Assembly: GCF_016793705.1 (NCBI RefSeq)
Contig: NZ_JAEULO010000066.1
Location: 1 to 64,000, forward strand
Reading direction: 5' to 3'
Length of the DNA stretch: 64,000 nt
Source: Tabrizicola sp.
GTDB lineage: Bacteria; Pseudomonadota; Alphaproteobacteria; Rhodobacterales; Rhodobacteraceae
The position numbers were made by a program, and so were the translations under genes. Below, one piece after another: positions 7,404-15,798 of the stretch. Under the pieces are notes generated by a model. The model was given only the letters and a program-made list of their open reading frames with translations. It did not search any database and was not told the DNA's origin. The stretch's first letter is position 1, and every line of letters begins with the position of its first letter.

Positions 7404-8440
7404 TGCGCGCCGCCGTCCTTCGTGCCTACCGCCAGCCCCTGTCGCTGGAATCCGTCGCCGACCCGCTCTGCGAAGCGGACGGCGTCATCCTGAAGACCCT
7501 CGCCTGCGGCATCTGCCGCAGCGACTGGCACGGCTGGGTCGGCGAGCACCCGAAAGTGAAGCCCGGCGACATTCCCGGCCACGAATACTGCGGCGAGGTG
7601 GTCGAGGCCGGGCCGCTCGCAAAATGGAAACCCGGCGACCGGGTCATTGCTCCCTTCATCCTGGCCTGCGGCGACTGCCCGGAGTGCCGGTCGGGCCAGA
7701 CCACCACCTGCCGCGCCCAGCGCGTGCCAGGCTTCGGCGACCGTGGCGCCTATGCCGAATATGTCTCGGTCCCGCACGCCCACAACCTGACCCGCCTGCC
7801 CGAAAGCCTGTCGCCTGCCCTCGCCGCAGGCCTCGGCTGCCGCGTCACCACCGCCTATCACGCGCTGACCGGCCGGGCGGCGCTGCAAGCGGGGGAATGG
7901 CTGGCCGTCCACGGCACCGGCGGGATCGGCCTCTCCTGCCTCCTCATCGGCAAGGCCCTCGGCGCCCGGGTCATCGTGATCGACCTGGTGCCCGAGAAAC
8001 TCTCCCACGCCCTGACCCTCGGCGCCGAAGCCGCCCTTGATGCCCGCGAGGGCGACGTGGCCGCCAGGATCGTCGACCTCACCCAGGGCGGCGCCCATGT
8101 CAGCGTCGAGGCGCTGGGGATTGAAGCCACGGCGAATGCTTCGCTGCGCTGCCTGCGCCCGCTCGGCCGCCATGTCCAGGTCGGCCTCCCCACCGGCCAT
8201 ACCGCGCAGATGCAGATCGACATGAACACGCTCTACATGCGGCAGCTCTCGGTCTTCGGCACAAGGGGAATGCCCGCCTGGCGCTACCCGACGCTCCTGT
8301 CGCTGATCGAGACCGGCCGGATCAACGTCAGCCCGATCGTCGCCCGCACCGTCCCGCTCAGCCGGGCGACGGAAGAGCTGAGAGCCTTCGACGGCCCCAC
8401 GGCCCCCGGCGTCGCGGTGATCACCGATTTCGCCGCCTAA
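7403..8440 (+). CDS. Zinc-dependent alcohol dehydrogenase (MDR superfamily)
   Basis: This 345-residue enzyme has the medium-chain zinc dehydrogenase layout. The catalytic zinc region is CGICRSD (Cys38) and GHE (His60-Glu61), the structural zinc cysteines are 89, 92, 95 and 103 (CGDCPECRSGQTTTC), and the NAD(P)-binding turn is GTGGIGLSCLLIGKALG. It should oxidise an alcohol or reduce an aldehyde with a nicotinamide cofactor; the substrate is not predictable. The start overlaps the stop of a pseudogene fragment. Its 3' end overlaps the convergent DUF1638 gene by four bases. Confidence 0.9.
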   Translation: MRAAVLRAYRQPLSLESVADPLCEADGVILKTLACGICRSDWHGWVGEHPKVKPGDIPGHEYCGEVVEAGPLAKWKPGDRVIAPFILACGDCPECRSGQTTTCRAQRVPGFGDRGAYAEYVSVPHAHNLTRLPESLSPALAAGLGCRVTTAYHALTGRAALQAGEWLAVHGTGGIGLSCLLIGKALGARVIVIDLVPEKLSHALTLGAEAALDAREGDVAARIVDLTQGGAHVSVEALGIEATANASLRCLRPLGRHVQVGLPTGHTAQMQIDMNTLYMRQLSVFGTRGMPAWRYPTLLSLIETGRINVSPIVARTVPLSRATEELRAFDGPTAPGVAVITDFAA

Positions 8441-9063
8441 CCCGCGACCCGCCCCAGCGTCACCGCCAGATCGCCATAGCCGGTCAGCCGCCGCTCGTAG
8501 GCCAGCCCCAAGCGCCGCGCGCAGTCCTGCGCCTTCAAGTCCAGCGCGGGATCGTCCAGCTGCGCCTGGTAGACGAGCTTGGTGTAATTGCCGAAATACA
8601 AGTCGCGCAGGTCCGGGTGGCGCTCAAGACCCAGGGGCCGCCAGATGAAGGCATCGAACTGGCGGACCGAGAAGTCGGTCAGATAGAAGGCCGTCATCTC
8701 GTCCAGCGCCGCAAAGGCATCGTTGCCCTCGAAGAAGCTGTAGCAATGCGGCCCGGCGATCATCTCGACGCCCAGCCGGTCACAGGCCGCCTGCAACTGC
8801 CCGCCGGTGCCGCAATCGGCATAGACCACGAAGATGCCGTCATAGGCACCGCGCCGTTCCGCCACCAGCTTCTCTACCGCAGGGACGATCCGGTCGGGAT
8901 AGTGGTGCCAGTTGGCAGGCAGGCATTGCAGATCGAGATGCTCCCAGCCATTCGTCTGCTTCAACGCCAGCACCTCACGCGCCAGCGCGCCGCAGGCGAT
9001 CAGCAGAATCCGGCCCGCACGGGCAGGCGGAAGCCCGGTTTCGGAAAGGGTGACGTCATCCAT
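8437..9063 (-). CDS. DUF1638 protein, linked to corrinoid methyl transfer
   Basis: This 208-residue DUF1638 protein has conserved cysteine stretches: LLIACGALAREV near the N-terminus, YADCGTGGQL, and AGPHCYSFFEG. It lies in the same orientation as the cobalamin-binding protein upstream (9307-10005), with only a small membrane-protein gene between them. DUF1638 genes are typically found beside corrinoid methyltransferase genes, so a role in handling or reactivating the corrinoid cofactor is an inference from context. The biochemical function is not established. Confidence 0.82.
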   Translation of the reverse strand: MDDVTLSETGLPPARAGRILLIACGALAREVLALKQTNGWEHLDLQCLPANWHHYPDRIVPAVEKLVAERRGAYDGIFVVYADCGTGGQLQAACDRLGVEMIAGPHCYSFFEGNDAFAALDEMTAFYLTDFSVRQFDAFIWRPLGLERHPDLRDLYFGNYTKLVYQAQLDDPALDLKAQDCARRLGLAYERRLTGYGDLAVTLGRVAG

Positions 9064-9072
9064 GGCCAGGCC

Positions 9073-9231
9073 TTACCGGCTGACACGGGTCCAGGTCAGG
9101 ATCACGCTCGCCGAAAGCGCCGCGAAGGCCAGGGCCGCGAAGGGAACCCCGGTCCAGATCGCCAGCCAGATCGTCAGTCCGGCCGCCACGATCACCAGGG
9201 CGATCAATCCAAGGAAATGAGTCAAGGGCAT
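9073..9231 (-). CDS. Small single-pass membrane protein
   Basis: This 52-residue protein, MPLTHFLGLIALVIVAAGLT... , has two hydrophobic stretches (about residues 5-25 and 29-45) and ends in TWTRVSR. GGGAG lies about six bases before the ATG at 9231, and only nine bases separate its stop from the DUF1638 start. It sits between the corrinoid protein and DUF1638 genes on the same strand, so it is probably in their operon. No family is recognised; it may anchor a partner at the membrane or be a conserved spacer gene. Confidence 0.6.
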   Translation of the reverse strand: MPLTHFLGLIALVIVAAGLTIWLAIWTGVPFAALAFAALSASVILTWTRVSR

Positions 9232-9260
9232 GTCGCGTCTCCCTGACCCTCAATCTGCGC

Positions 9261-9291
9261 TTCGGGGGCGGCTCATGCAAGCCCCCCCGAA
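9261..9291 (-). terminator. Strong hairpin after the corrinoid protein gene
   Basis: TTCGGGGG (9261-9268) pairs with CCCCCGAA (9284-9291), and inner GGCT/AGCC pairs extend the stem. There is no T-run. It lies 15 bp past the stop of the corrinoid protein gene and before the small membrane-protein gene, so it may attenuate the downstream genes or stabilise the upstream mRNA. Confidence 0.45.
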
Positions 9292-9306
9292 TCACTTGGG
9301 CGTGCG

Positions 9307-10005
<699 letters not shown>

Positions 10006-10133
10006 GGCTGCGCTCCACGCGTTTGGTTTGACATGGTGATGATCCGAAACCGACGCGGTCACTATGCGACAAGCGACATACACCGGATGAAAGCCGACAG
10101 GAAGCCGTCGCCGGATGGAAAGTGGTGGCAAAT

Positions 10134-10148
10134 GTTCCTAGTTTGTTC
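10134..10148 (+). promoter_or_regulatory. LexA (SOS) box before the PA0069-type radical SAM gene
   Basis: GTTC (10134-10137), seven bases, then GTTC (10145-10148) is an exact match to the alphaproteobacterial LexA operator GTTC-N7-GTTC. It ends 12 bp before the start codon at 10161, where bound LexA would block transcription. Confidence 0.7.
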
Positions 10149-10160
10149 TAGTCTTTCGCG

Positions 10161-11246
10161 ATGACCAGAAAAACAGGCATCCTGCCCGGCCAGCGCATCC
10201 GTGCGCGGGGGGCCGAGAGCAATCCCGCGGGCCGGTTCGAGGCGACGGGCCGCGAGGCTTTCGACGACGGCTGGAACATGGCCGAAGACGACCACCTGGT
10301 CGCGACCGACGTCCGACTGGAGCGTCCCCGCTCCGCCCTGACCTACAACCGTTCGCCCGACCTGCCCTTCGACCGCTCGATCAACCCCTATCGCGGCTGC
10401 GAGCATGGCTGCATCTACTGTTATGCCCGCCCGACCCATGCCTGGCTGAACCTCTCCCCCGGGCTCGATTTCGAAACCCGGCTCATCGCCCGCCCCGGGA
10501 TCGCCGCCGTGCTCGACGCAGAACTGCGCCGCCCCGCCTACAAGGTTGCACCGGTCGCCATTGGCACCAACACCGACCCCTACCAGCCCATCGAGCGCGA
10601 TCACGGAATCATGCGGCAGATCCTTGAGGTGCTGCGGGCCTTCCGCCACCCGGTCTGGATCACCACCCGCGGCACCACGATCGAACGCGACATCGACCTG
10701 ATCGCCGCCATGGCCGCGGAAGGTCTGGCCTCGGCGTCGATCTCGGTCACGACACTGGACGAGACCCTCGCCCGCAAGATGGAACCCCGCGCGCCAGCCC
10801 CGAAGCGGCGGTTGCAGATGATCCGGCGGCTGGCCGAAGCGGGCGTGCCGGTGCGCATCCAGGTCTCGCCGCTGATCCCGGCGCTGACCGACCACGAGCT
10901 TGAGGCGGTTATGGAAGCGGGCCGCGACGCCGGGGCGCGGGCCGCGAACACCATACCGCTGCGCCTGCCGCTGGAGGTCGCGCCGCTGTTCCGCGACTGG
11001 CTCCAGGGCACCTTCCCCGACCGCGCCGCCCGCGTCATGGGCCGCGTGCGCGAGCTGCATGGCGGTCGCGACTATGACCCGGACTGGGGCAAGCGGATGC
11101 GCGGCCAGGGTCTCTGGGCCGAGCTGATCCACCGCCGCGCCACCCTCGCCCGCAAGCGGCTGGGGTTGGGGGAAGGGTTGCCCGCTCTGCGGACAGACCT
11201 TTTCCAGCCTCCGCCGCAAGCCGGGGACCAGTTATCGCTGTTCTGA
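10161..11246 (+). CDS. PA0069-family radical SAM protein
   Basis: This 361-residue protein has the radical SAM cluster motif CEHGCIYC (Cys80, Cys84, Cys87) in the family context INPYRGCEHGCIYCYARPTH, and a C-terminal QLSLF tail. The family is distantly related to spore photoproduct lyase; its reaction is unknown. A perfect LexA box just before the start suggests SOS induction and so a role in DNA damage. It splits the methyl-transfer genes on the minus strand but is transcribed the opposite way. Confidence 0.88.
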   Translation: MTRKTGILPGQRIRARGAESNPAGRFEATGREAFDDGWNMAEDDHLVATDVRLERPRSALTYNRSPDLPFDRSINPYRGCEHGCIYCYARPTHAWLNLSPGLDFETRLIARPGIAAVLDAELRRPAYKVAPVAIGTNTDPYQPIERDHGIMRQILEVLRAFRHPVWITTRGTTIERDIDLIAAMAAEGLASASISVTTLDETLARKMEPRAPAPKRRLQMIRRLAEAGVPVRIQVSPLIPALTDHELEAVMEAGRDAGARAANTIPLRLPLEVAPLFRDWLQGTFPDRAARVMGRVRELHGGRDYDPDWGKRMRGQGLWAELIHRRATLARKRLGLGEGLPALRTDLFQPPPQAGDQLSLF

Positions 11247-11270
11247 CCGGCGCAGGCCTGCTGGCGGCGC

Positions 11271-11639
11271 TCAGCCGCGACCGATGCGGCCCAGATGGGT
11301 GTCCCGGAACCCCGAGTCCAGCTTCAGCCCATAGCCCAGCATCCGGTCGAATCCGGCATGGGCAAGCCAGAGAAAGCCAAGGTCCTGAACATAGAACAGA
11401 TTGGTGAGCACACCGATCGCAAGAACCATGACGCCGAAGCCGTAGACATGGACCGCATTATATGCCAGCGCCCCGGCCCGCGGACCCGCGAGGTAGGCAA
11501 GGATAGAAAGATCGGGGGCGAAAAAGGCCGGAACCAGCAGCCAGCCCAGAAAAGGGTCCCAGGACCTCGCCAAAAGAACCAGTACCCCCGCAAAGACCAG
11601 TGCCCCCTCGATACGCTGCCAGCCCCGGGCCAACGCCAT
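11271..11639 (-). CDS. DUF4260 membrane protein
   Basis: This 122-residue integral membrane protein has about four hydrophobic segments (GALVFAGVLVLLA, GWLLVPAFFAPDLSILAY, NAVHVYGFGVMVLAIGVL, LGFLWLAHAGFDRMLGYGLK). It fits DUF4260, of unknown function. The start overlaps the stop of the BHMT-type gene by one base, so it is cotranscribed with and downstream of it. Nothing links it to methyl transfer except position. Confidence 0.82.
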   Translation of the reverse strand: MALARGWQRIEGALVFAGVLVLLARSWDPFLGWLLVPAFFAPDLSILAYLAGPRAGALAYNAVHVYGFGVMVLAIGVLTNLFYVQDLGFLWLAHAGFDRMLGYGLKLDSGFRDTHLGRIGRG

Positions 11640-12652
11640 CAGCCCCTTCGCCCGCGCCGTTCCCGCCGACCCGCGCCCGCGTCGTCCCCCGTCCCGTCCG
11701 AGGCCGAGGAGAACCCGCCAAGCTTGGCCTGGATCGTCTCCAGCGAGGGCCGGTTGCCCTTAGGCCGGCTTTCCAGCGCCACCCGCATCGCCCGCAGGTG
11801 TTCCGGCATCGTGCCGCAGCAGCCGCCGATGATCCTGACGCCCGCATCCCGCGCCATCACCGCATATTCCGCCATCAGTTCCGGCGTGCCGTCGTAGTGG
11901 ATATGCCCGTCGTGATATTTCGGGATGCCCGCATTGCCCTTGGCGATGATCGGGCGTTCCGTCCCCGTCGCCGCAAAGCCCAGCACCGTGCGCATCAGGT
12001 CCGACGCCCCCACCCCGCAATTCGCGCCAAAGGCGATGGGCGGGTTGACCAGCCGCTCCACCATCTCCGCCATCGACGAGGAGGTCATCCCCATCATCGT
12101 CCGCCCCGCCGTGTCGAAACTCATCGTGCCGCACCAGGGCATGTCGGCCCGCAGCGCGGCATCCGCCGCCGCGCGGTATTCCTCGGGGGCCGAGATCGTC
12201 TCGACCCAAAGGACATCCGCGCCGCCCTCTTTCAAAGCCTCGGCCTGCTCATGGAACATCTCCACCGCCAGCGCATGCGTCAGCGTGCCCATCGGCTCGA
12301 AGATCTCGCCCGTCGGCCCCATCGAACCCGCGACGATCACCGGACGCCCCGCCTTGTCGGCGATCTCGCGCCCCAGCGCCGCGCCGACCCGGTTCAGCTC
12401 GGCCACCCGGCCTTGCGCATTGTGCAGCTTCAGCCGCGCCGCATTGCCGCCGAAGGTATTGGTCAGGAACAGGTCCGACCCCGCCGCCACCGCATCGCCA
12501 TAGAGCTTGCGGATATTTGCGGGCTTCTCGATGTTCCAGAATTCCGGCGGTTCCCCCGACGAGAGCCCCATGTTGAAAAGATTGGTCCCCGTCGCCCCAT
12601 CGGCCATCAGCCAATCGCGCGCGTCAAGCATACGGGTCAGTGCATCGGTCAT
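11639..12652 (-). CDS. bmt: Betaine-homocysteine methyltransferase-type homocysteine S-methyltransferase
   Basis: This 337-residue barrel enzyme of the homocysteine S-methyltransferase family starts with LMADGATGTNLF and has zinc ligands Cys212 (ANCGVG) and Cys278-Cys279 (GGCCGT). It transfers a methyl group to homocysteine to form methionine. The donor could be betaine or, given the corrinoid protein 1.6 kb away, a methyl-corrinoid carrier. The start MTDALTRML at 12652 is preceded by AGGAACC; 14 more codons upstream are open but unlike the family. The Gly/Arg-rich tail (RRERRGRRG) is unusual. Confidence 0.88.
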   Translation of the reverse strand: MTDALTRMLDARDWLMADGATGTNLFNMGLSSGEPPEFWNIEKPANIRKLYGDAVAAGSDLFLTNTFGGNAARLKLHNAQGRVAELNRVGAALGREIADKAGRPVIVAGSMGPTGEIFEPMGTLTHALAVEMFHEQAEALKEGGADVLWVETISAPEEYRAAADAALRADMPWCGTMSFDTAGRTMMGMTSSSMAEMVERLVNPPIAFGANCGVGASDLMRTVLGFAATGTERPIIAKGNAGIPKYHDGHIHYDGTPELMAEYAVMARDAGVRIIGGCCGTMPEHLRAMRVALESRPKGNRPSLETIQAKLGGFSSASDGTGDDAGAGRRERRGRRG

Positions 12653-12784
12653 CGTAGGGTTCCTTCGGGCGGCCTCACCCCATTCCTCTGCCATGGGTTG
12701 CGGTCATAGGCAATTTCATATTCCTCATGCTGTCCCGGCATCCGGCTCATGTTCGCCGACACCAAGCCGCGACCCTTCAGCGCA

Positions 12785-12815
12785 AAGAAAAAGGCGCGGC
12801 CCCGCGGGACGCGCC
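12785..12815 (-). terminator. Rho-independent terminator of the DUF1476 gene
   Basis: On the minus strand GGCGCG and CGCGCC (12815-12810 and 12798-12793) form a stem followed by TTTTTCTTT. It starts 20 bp after the stop of the DUF1476 gene. Confidence 0.8.
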
Positions 12816-12835
12816 TCGCAAGACCCTGCGGTCCG

Positions 12836-13150
12836 TCAGAGTTCCGAAAGAAGCTGCGCCTTGGCGACCGGCAGCAGTTCCGCCATCTTCGCCCGGACCT
12901 CCTCGGCGCTCGCCTTGCCCGCCAGATCGGCCACCACCTTGCGCACCACGTCCTCGTCGCCCGCTTCCTCGAAATCGGCGCTCACGACCTCCAGCGCATA
13001 GGCGGCCGCTGCATCGTCTGCCTTGCCCATCAAGCCGGCAGCCCAGAGCCCCAGCAGCTTGTTGCGCCGCGCCTCGGCCCGGAACTGCATCTCGCTGTCA
13101 TGCGCGAACTTGGCCTCGAAGGCATTCTCGCGGTCGTCGAACGTGGTCAT
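12836..13150 (-). CDS. DUF1476 protein, F1-ATPase zeta inhibitor family
   Basis: This 104-residue helical protein begins MTTFDDRENAFEAKFAHDSEMQFRA in the style of DUF1476. The Paracoccus member is the zeta subunit, which binds the F1 sector through its N-terminal segment and inhibits ATP hydrolysis. The family-typical RRNKLLGLWAAGLMG stretch follows at about residues 28-42. It is a single gene with its own terminator, divergent from purC. Some family members are instead described as regulators linked to purine genes; the purC neighbour is notable. Confidence 0.88.
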   Translation of the reverse strand: MTTFDDRENAFEAKFAHDSEMQFRAEARRNKLLGLWAAGLMGKADDAAAAYALEVVSADFEEAGDEDVVRKVVADLAGKASAEEVRAKMAELLPVAKAQLLSEL

Positions 13151-13257
13151 GGGCTCCCCCGGACATGCTGGCGTTTCATTCCATATGCCCCGCGCGCCCC
13201 ATCACCGCAAGCCCCCTTGGCCGCGCGCGGGCCGCTCGCGCCTTGCGGGTATGGCCC

Positions 13258-13277
13258 CCTTGGACTATAGGCCAAGG
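13258..13277. promoter_or_regulatory. Inverted repeat in the DUF1476/purC divergent region
   Basis: CCTTGG (13258-13263) and CCAAGG (13272-13277) flank ACTATAGG, which includes a TATAGG that could be a -10 element for purC (start at 13330). It is a possible operator; the factor is unknown. Confidence 0.35.
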
Positions 13278-13329
13278 AAAGCGGTTTGAAGGCACAAGCC
13301 CTGTCGCCGCCCCCCTGATCGAGTGAACC

Positions 13330-14082
13330 ATGGCACGGCGCAAGAAGGTCTACGAAGGCAAGGCCAAGATCCTGTACGAAGGACCCGAGCCCGGCACGCT
13401 GATCCAGTATTTCAAGGACGACAACGCCCCCACCGTCGCCGCCCCCGCGATGCGCGAAGGCAAGGGCGTGCTGAACAACCGTCTGTCGGAATTCTTCATG
13501 GCAGGCCTCAACCAGATCGGCGTGCCCACCCATTTCATCCGCCGCATCAACATGCGCGAGCAGCTGGTCCGGATGGCCGAGATCATTCCGCTGGAAGTCG
13601 TCGTGCGCAACTTCGCCGCAGGTCCCCTGTCGCAGCGCCTCGGCATCCCCGAAGGCACGCAGCTCCCACGCCCGATCGTCGAATACTACTTCAAGGACGA
13701 CAAGCTCCAGTCCCCGCTGGTGGCCGAGGAGCATATCGTCGCCTTCAACTGGGCCAGCCAGCAGGACCTCGACGACATCGTGGCCCTGTCTTTGCGGGTC
13801 AACGACTTCCTCTCCGGCGTGATGATGGGCGTGGGCATCCGCCTGGCCGACTTCCGCATCGAGGTCGGCCGGATCTGGGAGGGCGACTTCATGCGCCTGA
13901 TCGTCGCGGACGAGATCAGCGCCGACAGCTGCCGCCTCTGGGACATGCGCCAGCCGGAACGGCCCGACGGCACCGTCCCTGACCCGCAGCCGTTGGCCGA
14001 CGTCTACACCGAACTCGCCCGCCGCCTTGGCGTGCTGCCGTCGAACGTCACCCACACGACGAAGCCCACGCTGATCAACTAG
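13330..14082 (+). CDS. purC: SAICAR synthetase
   Basis: This 250-residue enzyme (phosphoribosylaminoimidazole-succinocarboxamide synthase) condenses CAIR with aspartate using ATP in purine synthesis. It shows KVYEGKAKILYEGPEPG near the N-terminus (nucleotide loop), VVVRNFAAGPLSQRLG, and the family signature around LADFRIEVGRIW and ADEISADSCRLWD. The length is typical. purS follows 64 bp downstream on the same strand, while purQ is 11 kb away on the other strand. Confidence 0.97.
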   Translation: MARRKKVYEGKAKILYEGPEPGTLIQYFKDDNAPTVAAPAMREGKGVLNNRLSEFFMAGLNQIGVPTHFIRRINMREQLVRMAEIIPLEVVVRNFAAGPLSQRLGIPEGTQLPRPIVEYYFKDDKLQSPLVAEEHIVAFNWASQQDLDDIVALSLRVNDFLSGVMMGVGIRLADFRIEVGRIWEGDFMRLIVADEISADSCRLWDMRQPERPDGTVPDPQPLADVYTELARRLGVLPSNVTHTTKPTLIN

Positions 14083-14146
14083 GGCCCCTTGCCCCCCGTC
14101 CGGCCCTTCGCTAAGGACCGGGCAACCCGCGAACCCGGAGGCCCCG

Positions 14147-14386
14147 ATGAAAGCTCGCGTCACCGTCATGCTGAAGACCGGCGTCCTCGATCCCCAGGGC
14201 GAGGCGGTGCGCCACGCGCTCGGCTCGCTCGGGTTCCAGGGCGTCAGCGGCGTGCGGCAAGGCAAGGTGATCGAGCTGGACCTGGCCGAGACCGACCGCA
14301 CGAAGGCCGAGGCCGACGTCAAGGCGATGTGCGAGAAGCTTCTCGCGAACACCGTCATCGAAAGCTACCGGGTCGAACTGGCCTGA
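14147..14386 (+). CDS. purS: FGAM synthase subunit PurS
   Basis: This 79-residue protein, MKARVTVMLKTGVLDPQG... , with GEAVRHALGSLGFQGVSGVRQGKVIEL, matches PurS, the small subunit that links PurQ and PurL in the three-part formylglycinamidine ribonucleotide synthetase. Strong CCGGAGG lies before the ATG. It follows purC; purQ is at 25571-26239 and purL is not in the window. Confidence 0.95.
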   Translation: MKARVTVMLKTGVLDPQGEAVRHALGSLGFQGVSGVRQGKVIELDLAETDRTKAEADVKAMCEKLLANTVIESYRVELA

Positions 14387-14411
14387 CGTCAAAGGCGCGC
14401 AAAGTCACGCA

Positions 14412-14441
14412 CCATCCTACGCCAGACGCTCCGTAGGATGG
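14412..14441. terminator. Hairpin between purS and the P450 gene
   Basis: CCATCCTACG (14412-14421) and CGTAGGATGG (14432-14441) form a perfect 10-bp stem with a 10-base loop, placed between the convergent purS and P450 genes. It could end transcription from both sides. The arm sequence recurs in a hairpin at 29667-29696. Confidence 0.6.
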
Positions 14442-14454
14442 GCAATCTGCCGAT

Positions 14455-15798
14455 CTACCGTCGCACTGCCCGCAACCAGATCCCGTCCTTCGCCCGCACC
14501 GTCAGCTGCGCCACCGGCACCGGGACGCGCCCCTCCACCGCCTGAAACCGGAACGCCCGCACCAGATGCGCCAGCATCAGCGTGCCCTCCAGCATGGCGA
14601 ACCCTGCCCCCGGACAGACCCTTGGCCCCCGCGAGAACGGCAGATAGCCCTCCCGCGCAGTCTCCCTCCCCTCACCCACCCAGCGGTCGGGATCGAACGC
14701 ATCGGGCCGATCCCACAGCCTTTCATGCCGGTGAAGGTGCCACGGGCTGATCACCACCTGCGCCCCCCGCTTTACCTTCCGCCCCCGAAACTCCTCCGCC
14801 CGCACAGTCTCACGCACCAGCATCGGCACCGGCGGATAAAGCCGCAGCGCCTCGCGGAACACGTCGCGGGTAAAGCGCAGCGCCCCCACCACCCCGAACT
14901 CCGGTCGAAGCGCCCCGGCCTCCGCCGCCACCCGCTCCTGAACCTCCGGATGCGTCGCCAGCAGATACAAAGCCCAGCCCAAGGCAGAGGCGCTGGTCTC
15001 GTGCCCGGCAAGGAAGAAGATCGCCACCTGGTCGACCATCTCCGCCGTGCCGAAAGCCTCCCCCGTCACCGGGTCCGGCGTGGTCATGATCTTCGTCGCA
15101 AGATCCATGGGCGCCCGCCCTTCGGCAATCGCCTCCGCCCGCTCTGCCGTCAGCCCCTCGATCAGCCCCCGGATCGCCTTTGCCGAGCGCAAGGTCGTCC
15201 GCCGATGCAGCCGCGGCACCCAGCGTGGCAGCGGCAGGAAGGCGCCCAGGTTCAGGATCGGCGCCGAGCGCTGATAGGCCCGGAACTCATGGAACACCGC
15301 CTGCGCCACCTGGTCCTCGATCGGGATGGAAAACAGCGTCCGGAAGATCACATCCGCCGCCGCATGGCTGGCCGCAAGCTCCGCCTCCACCTCGCCCGGC
15401 TCCATCCGCGCCACCGCCGCCTCAGAGGCCGCCCAGATCGCCGGAAACGCCTCCTTCACACGCCCGCCCTCGAAGGCCGGGTCGATGATCCGCCGCTGGT
15501 GCAGCCAGTCCTCGCCGTTCGTCACGAAGACCGACCGACCGAGCAGGGGCCGCAGCCCCTCCGTCACCCGGTCCGACTTCGGGAAATCGGCGGACCGCTC
15601 ATCCAGCACCCGCCGCACCAGGGCCGGGTCATTGCAGAGGTAGCTCTCGAAGAAGGGCGTGCGGAACTCCGCCATCCAGGCCCGATACAGCCGCGCCGGT
15701 TGCGCCGACAATATATCGCGCCGGAAGGCCCGCAGATGGCCCCAGAGCGAGACCTTGTCCGCCCGCGGTTCCGGCTTCGGGGGCAGCACCGGGCTCAT
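14455..15798 (-). CDS. Cytochrome P450
   Basis: This 447-residue P450 has the oxygen-binding I-helix motif AGHETS (264-269), the ExxR pair (Glu316, Arg319 in EALR) and the heme loop FSRGPRVCPG with Cys395 as the thiolate ligand. There is no membrane anchor, so it is soluble and needs a separate electron donor not seen here. The start overlaps the end of the upstream hydrolase-like gene (ATGA, 15795-15798), so the two are translationally coupled. The substrate is unknown; lipid-like molecules are possible given the membrane-bound partner. Confidence 0.93.
   Translation of the reverse strand: MSPVLPPKPEPRADKVSLWGHLRAFRRDILSAQPARLYRAWMAEFRTPFFESYLCNDPALVRRVLDERSADFPKSDRVTEGLRPLLGRSVFVTNGEDWLHQRRIIDPAFEGGRVKEAFPAIWAASEAAVARMEPGEVEAELAASHAAADVIFRTLFSIPIEDQVAQAVFHEFRAYQRSAPILNLGAFLPLPRWVPRLHRRTTLRSAKAIRGLIEGLTAERAEAIAEGRAPMDLATKIMTTPDPVTGEAFGTAEMVDQVAIFFLAGHETSASALGWALYLLATHPEVQERVAAEAGALRPEFGVVGALRFTRDVFREALRLYPPVPMLVRETVRAEEFRGRKVKRGAQVVISPWHLHRHERLWDRPDAFDPDRWVGEGRETAREGYLPFSRGPRVCPGAGFAMLEGTLMLAHLVRAFRFQAVEGRVPVPVAQLTVRAKDGIWLRAVRR

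Noticed and set aside
10064-10080. GCGACA-AGCGACA direct repeat upstream of the corrinoid gene
   Set aside because: Half-sites are in direct, not inverted, order, so it does not fit the PrrA pattern; no other factor recognised.
12653-12720. SAM or SAH riboswitch before the BHMT-type gene
   Set aside because: The leader is short and I see no match to the conserved cores of the SAM-II, SAM-SAH or SAH classes.
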